Made by a program: the position numbers and the translations under genes. The notes beneath the pieces were generated by a model. The model saw nothing but the letters and a program-made list of their open reading frames with translations, made no database searches and had not been told where the DNA came from. From CAINVV01 sp037140615 (GTDB lineage Bacteria; Bacteroidota; Bacteroidia; Bacteroidales; Prolixibacteraceae): a DNA stretch of 64,000 nt. The stretch is from NCBI GenBank assembly GCA_037140615.1, contig JBAXED010000003.1, positions 1-64,000 of the forward strand. The letters run 5' to 3'. Shown here piece after piece: positions 60,309 to 64,000 of this stretch; the stretch's first letter is position 1, and every line of letters begins with the position of its first letter.

Positions 60309-60337
60309 AAAAGAGAGTGCTTGCGGCACCCTCTTTT
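60309..60337 (-). terminator. Terminator of the TonB-dependent receptor gene
   Basis: A 12-bp stem with one mismatch (60309-60320 and 60326-60337) and a 5-base loop. On the minus strand a run of nine T follows. It lies about 20 bases after the receptor stop. Confidence 0.8.
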
Positions 60338-60356
60338 GAAATATTATGCTTACAGC

Positions 60357-63300
60357 TTAGTTGAAGATGTAACGAATTCCCAATTGCATGGAATAAGTTG
60401 AACCATAACCAAGGTTATCGCGATAAGTATTTTGCAGCATCTGATTGCTGTTGTAAGGATTAAGCTGGAAAGTTGGTTTAACGGTACCACCCGCAACAAC
60501 ACTAGAGTTATTAACTGGCTTCAGGATATTGTTTTGGTTATAAAAGTCTGCTTTGCCCCAATTGCTGTTAATCAGGTTGCCAACATTCAGAATATCAAGA
60601 CTTACCTGGATTGTATTGCGCTTTCCACCAACTTTAACAAAGATTTCCTGCATCAACTTGGCATCAAAACTGTTTCTCCATGGAATCAAAGCACCATTAC
60701 GTTCTGCATATTTACCCATTCGCGTACGAAGGTATTTATCCTGATCGATGAAGTTAAAGAATGATGTGCTTTGTGCTGCAGCTGTCCAAAGAACGTTAGC
60801 ACCGCTGGCATCCTTAACAGTTTGGTCTACGAATGTAATTTCAGATGCATTCTTAGGAACATAAATCAGGTTGTTGGAACCAGCACCGTCACGGACGATG
60901 TTGCTTGAATAAACATATGAGAAACGTCCTTGAGAACTTCCTTCGTAGAAAACAGAGACTGTAGTGGCCATTGATTTCAGGTACTCAAATTTATAGGAAG
61001 CTGATGCAATTAACCTGTCAGGAACTACATAACTGGCATAGCTTAATTCCTCGCTGTTAGCTCCATTAACATTGGCATTTCCGTTCCATGCTGAAGAAGC
61101 CTGGTCACCACTACCGTCAACCAAATTTCTGGCGTCACTGCGGGTATAAGCAACCATTCCGGTAAAACCTTTGGCAAATGCTTTTTCTAACTTAGCGGTC
61201 AGGGAATAATAATATCCTTTGTTTCTATTTTCAAGAACAATTGGAGAAACTCCATTTCCACCTGTACCGGCTGGGGTAGTAACAGTTTTACCATCAGTAC
61301 TTATTGTTTGATAATAGGCCAAACCTTTGGTCGCAGCCGCTGTAACTGGATAAACAATTCGGTTGTCTGGATAGCCGGCAATATTCATTGCAACACCACC
61401 TTTCAGTCCTTCGTTAACAAAGAATGCTGTATTAATGTCTTTGTTGTAGATCCCTTCAAGACTCCCTTTTATCCCAAAAGGAAGTTTGGCATCAAGGGCC
61501 AAACTGCTTTTCCAGGACTGTGGCATTTTGAAATCTTTGGATATTATTGTAAATGTACTTGGAATAATTTCTCCAACAGCAGGTTGAGTGGTTGGATAAT
61601 ATGCATCAATTTTATCGCTAAATTTAGTAACATTTGCAGGAAGAGTTGCTGAAGTGTAGGTCATAGTGGTCTGTACCATACCTGCATCACCAACCTGACT
61701 AACTACCCAAACGAATGGTACGCGTCCGGTGAATATACCTGTTCCACCTCTAAGTACCAGTGAGCGGTCTTCCTTAAGGTTGTAATTAAAACCAACTCTG
61801 GGAGAAAGCATCACTTTTGATTGTGGAAGTGTCGCGGTACTGTAACTATTGCCACCAAAAGTTAGATTTTCTATCTTTGGATGAGCCAAGGCAGGCTGCG
61901 AAAAAGTTGGAAGATCTGCACGTAAACCAGCAACCAATTTCAACTTTGAATTAACTGTGATCTCATCCTGGATATATGCAGAATATTGTCCGAATTTGAA
62001 ACTTGGGAAGGCCTGTGCATATCCTGGAGTATTTGAGAATGTAATTCCAAAATCAGCAGGCTTAACGCCATTGGTAAAATCACTCCACGAGTTGAATACA
62101 TAGAAACTTGTTCCAAAACGCATGAAACCATTCTTAGTTTCATTTGCTTCGTATTGAAGACCGGCAGTAAAATTATTCTTACCCATTGACCAAGTAACAT
62201 CATCGGTGATGGTGGTTGTTTTAACCTGACGAAGGTTACCATAGGAGAAAAGTTCTGTACCAAAAGATACATAAGGTTTACCACCACTTAGAATATCAAC
62301 AAATGGGAAAAGTTTACCATTTGTGCTACGTGGCTCATCCTGGAAAGAATTGGTATAACGCAAGGTATTCAGAAGTTTGCCGTTTAACAAGGTTGAGTTC
62401 AACTCAGCAGATAAAGAGCTGAAATTGGTTTCTGTAAAATACCCGGAATTCTGATACCACATGGCATCCATCGATTGACGGTTATTCGTGTAAATAGTCG
62501 GGAACGGGGATGTAGATGTGCTTGGGTAACTAGGCGATTTTGCCTTTGTCTGGCTGTAGCGAATGTTGAATTTGTGGTTTCTGCTGATGTTCCAGTCAAC
62601 ACGGGCCAATAATTTAGAAGCCGGACTTTGGTTTGAATATCCCTGGTAAGGACCTGTTTCATATCCATATGTGTCGAGCAGGTACTTGCTGATCATGTCC
62701 ATATCAGACGCTGTTGGACGGGCAATGTTGACACCATCTGCAGGTGCGCTTGGAGTAGCGGCAACCCTTGACGGACCAGGAACAGTATTCTTTTCTGATT
62801 CGTAATTCACGAAGAAGAAGAGTTTATTTTTGATGATTGGACCGCCTAAACGGAAACCAAACATCTTATAATCTGATGGATTTTTGGTGAAAGTTGCATC
62901 GCCAACTTTGTTCCCTTTGTATTTTTCACTTGACATGAAATCGTAAACAGATCCAGAAAATTCGTTGCTTCCTGAACGTGTAACAGCATTAACAGAAGCA
63001 CCGATAAAACCGGATTGTCTGACGTCAAAAGGAGTAATATTGACCGAAATCTGATCGATGGCATCCAAAGAAATTGGCGAGCCACCACCAGGAAGGTTTG
63101 TTCCAATACCGAATGCATTGTTGAACTGGGCACCGTCAACAGTAATGTAATTTTGCCTGTAGTTACCACCACCAATTTGATTGCCATTGGATTGTGGTGT
63201 AAGTCGGGTCACATCATTGATGGACCGACTAACAGAAGGCATCATGGTAATTTGTCTGGTTGAAAGGTTCATCGAAGCACCATTTTTCTCGGAATTGTAA

Positions 63301-63686
63301 GGAGAAGGCTTTTGGCCAACCACAGTAACTTCACCGACCGTCGCATTGCTCTCTTTCAGGGAAGTGTTTAAAACAAATGATTCTCCCAAGGAAAGTGTGA
63401 TATCAGTAAAAGAGGCTTTTGCATAGCCAACAAAAGAGACGTCCACTTTGTATGGACCGCCTGTACGCATACCCTGCAAACTGAAACGGCCATCTGCATT
63501 GGTAACAGTTCCGTACTGAGTACCCGAAGGAACGTGGACCGCAACCACAGCGGCACCTGGTAGTGATTCATTGCCACCGGTAATTCTTCCGCTTATTCCG
63601 GAGGAAGTGACCTGTGCAACGACTGATGCAAACATACTTGCAAACATTACAAGTGTCAGGCAGAGTTTTAGAAAATTGTTTTTCAT
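60357..63686 (-). CDS. Oar-like TonB-dependent outer-membrane receptor
   Basis: A 1109-residue outer-membrane protein. After a signal peptide (about 1-24) comes a carboxypeptidase-regulatory-like beta-sandwich (about 30-115, SGRITGGNESLPGAAVVAV). A plug domain follows (about 125-240; RSINDVTRLTPQ, GSPISLDAIDQISVN, SGFIGASVNAVTRSGSNEF), then a large barrel ending in the Phe-Asn C-terminus. The architecture is that of Oar-type TonB receptors, not SusC, and no SusD gene is adjacent. The ligand is unknown; Oar proteins have been linked to protein or peptide secretion and uptake. It stands alone, with a terminator after it. Confidence 0.92.
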   Translation of the reverse strand: MKNNFLKLCLTLVMFASMFASVVAQVTSSGISGRITGGNESLPGAAVVAVHVPSGTQYGTVTNADGRFSLQGMRTGGPYKVDVSFVGYAKASFTDITLSLGESFVLNTSLKESNATVGEVTVVGQKPSPYNSEKNGASMNLSTRQITMMPSVSRSINDVTRLTPQSNGNQIGGGNYRQNYITVDGAQFNNAFGIGTNLPGGGSPISLDAIDQISVNITPFDVRQSGFIGASVNAVTRSGSNEFSGSVYDFMSSEKYKGNKVGDATFTKNPSDYKMFGFRLGGPIIKNKLFFFVNYESEKNTVPGPSRVAATPSAPADGVNIARPTASDMDMISKYLLDTYGYETGPYQGYSNQSPASKLLARVDWNISRNHKFNIRYSQTKAKSPSYPSTSTSPFPTIYTNNRQSMDAMWYQNSGYFTETNFSSLSAELNSTLLNGKLLNTLRYTNSFQDEPRSTNGKLFPFVDILSGGKPYVSFGTELFSYGNLRQVKTTTITDDVTWSMGKNNFTAGLQYEANETKNGFMRFGTSFYVFNSWSDFTNGVKPADFGITFSNTPGYAQAFPSFKFGQYSAYIQDEITVNSKLKLVAGLRADLPTFSQPALAHPKIENLTFGGNSYSTATLPQSKVMLSPRVGFNYNLKEDRSLVLRGGTGIFTGRVPFVWVVSQVGDAGMVQTTMTYTSATLPANVTKFSDKIDAYYPTTQPAVGEIIPSTFTIISKDFKMPQSWKSSLALDAKLPFGIKGSLEGIYNKDINTAFFVNEGLKGGVAMNIAGYPDNRIVYPVTAAATKGLAYYQTISTDGKTVTTPAGTGGNGVSPIVLENRNKGYYYSLTAKLEKAFAKGFTGMVAYTRSDARNLVDGSGDQASSAWNGNANVNGANSEELSYASYVVPDRLIASASYKFEYLKSMATTVSVFYEGSSQGRFSYVYSSNIVRDGAGSNNLIYVPKNASEITFVDQTVKDASGANVLWTAAAQSTSFFNFIDQDKYLRTRMGKYAERNGALIPWRNSFDAKLMQEIFVKVGGKRNTIQVSLDILNVGNLINSNWGKADFYNQNNILKPVNNSSVVAGGTVKPTFQLNPYNSNQMLQNTYRDNLGYGSTYSMQLGIRYIFN

Positions 63687-64000
63687 TAATGATAATTTAA
63701 ATTACACATTGTTAGTGATGAACTTTAATAGACAATATAACTTTGATCTTTTTAACATTTATTAGCAAATGCAGATTCCGGAAAAAACGGAGAGACAGTG
63801 CTTTACGAAGCACATAGAAATCCTACAAATGTTCCCAAATATAACGATAGCAGTTGATTAAATTTTATGATGTAAGTTAGGTGGAGCTAATTATTTATTA
63901 ACTTTTTTGGCTATTTTATTAACATTTTTTTACCATTGAGAGATTTTGTTCAAAACTATTCCAAATTTCATCTGTTTATAAATTTGTTTTTTAATTGCCA
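63687..64000. other. Upstream region of the TonB receptor, no gene seen
   Basis: This 314-bp A+T-rich stretch holds the receptor promoter somewhere near 63700-63740 and nothing coding that I can support on either strand. No tRNA, repeat or hairpin terminator is evident. It is cut by the window end. Confidence 0.5.

Overview
The window looks like a chromosomal segment of a Bacteroidota bacterium, probably of the Bacteroidales/Marinilabiliales kind. The grounds are the repeated TAnnTTTG promoter element in place of an E. coli type -10 box, the near absence of Shine-Dalgarno sequences, an Oar-like TonB-dependent receptor, a PorV-like barrel, a MaeB malic enzyme fused to a phosphotransacetylase domain, MtaB, DUF3109 and DUF5808 proteins. 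I see no rRNA, tRNA, insertion sequence, prophage or CRISPR array. Base composition is even throughout, with no obvious island.

Layout. 1-7.4 kb: the 3' part of valS, a lactate racemase (larA) and lactate permease pair, alanine dehydrogenase, and a class I aminotransferase. 7.4-19.4 kb: a hexuronate catabolic cluster. Leftward are an ExuT-like transporter, uxaC and uxaE. Rightward are a LacI regulator, an SDR mannonate oxidoreductase, a KdgK-like PfkB kinase, a second and divergent LarA-superfamily protein, pdxB and gnd. 19.5-23.5 kb: housekeeping genes gpmI, a DUF3109 protein, adk, hpt and purE. 23.6-26.5 kb: two overlapping outer-membrane barrel genes, one carrying a helix-hairpin-helix domain. 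26.7-35.6 kb: a PlsC-like acyltransferase, a DUF5808 protein, aspartate kinase, an operon of inositol phosphatase / LpxL-like acyltransferase / glycosyltransferase / isochorismatase, then mtaB and a PIN-PhoH protein. 35.8-41 kb: folC, a Tat-exported Gfo/Idh/MocA oxidoreductase, a bile-acid-sodium-symporter family protein and another acyltransferase. 41-49 kb: a nitronate monooxygenase-like protein, a GH35 beta-galactosidase, a CPBP protease, a membrane-anchored GH31 enzyme and an S41-like protein that seems to lack its catalytic serine. 49-64 kb: maeB, a BFD-like iron-sulfur protein, a methyltransferase, a class A PBP, a TIGR01777 epimerase, ychF, an ECF sigma / membrane regulator / Spy-like module, hisS and the TonB-dependent receptor.

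The most interesting unit is the hexuronate cluster. UxaC, UxaE and the SDR reductase would bring glucuronate and galacturonate together at D-mannonate, but no mannonate dehydratase (UxuA) and no KDPG aldolase (KdgA) is present in the window. Instead there is a LarA-superfamily protein with the full nickel-pincer residue set (His74, His151, Lys161, His177, at the spacing of canonical LarA), a kinase with an altered sugar-binding signature, and 6-phosphogluconate dehydrogenase. I infer a possible alternative route: mannonate is epimerised at C2 to gluconate by a nickel-pincer enzyme, phosphorylated, and oxidatively decarboxylated to ribulose 5-phosphate. Two near-identical palindromes in the divergent lacI/uxaE promoter region are probable operators.

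A second notable feature is the intergenic DNA. Several gaps, especially around the uronate cluster, carry short-period degenerate repeats: TTTGAAATG / CCCTTCAAAC units, GATTACACA units, GACATAAGACTT units, TTATGAG units and AAAGGCTA units. Some are arranged as facing arms able to fold back.
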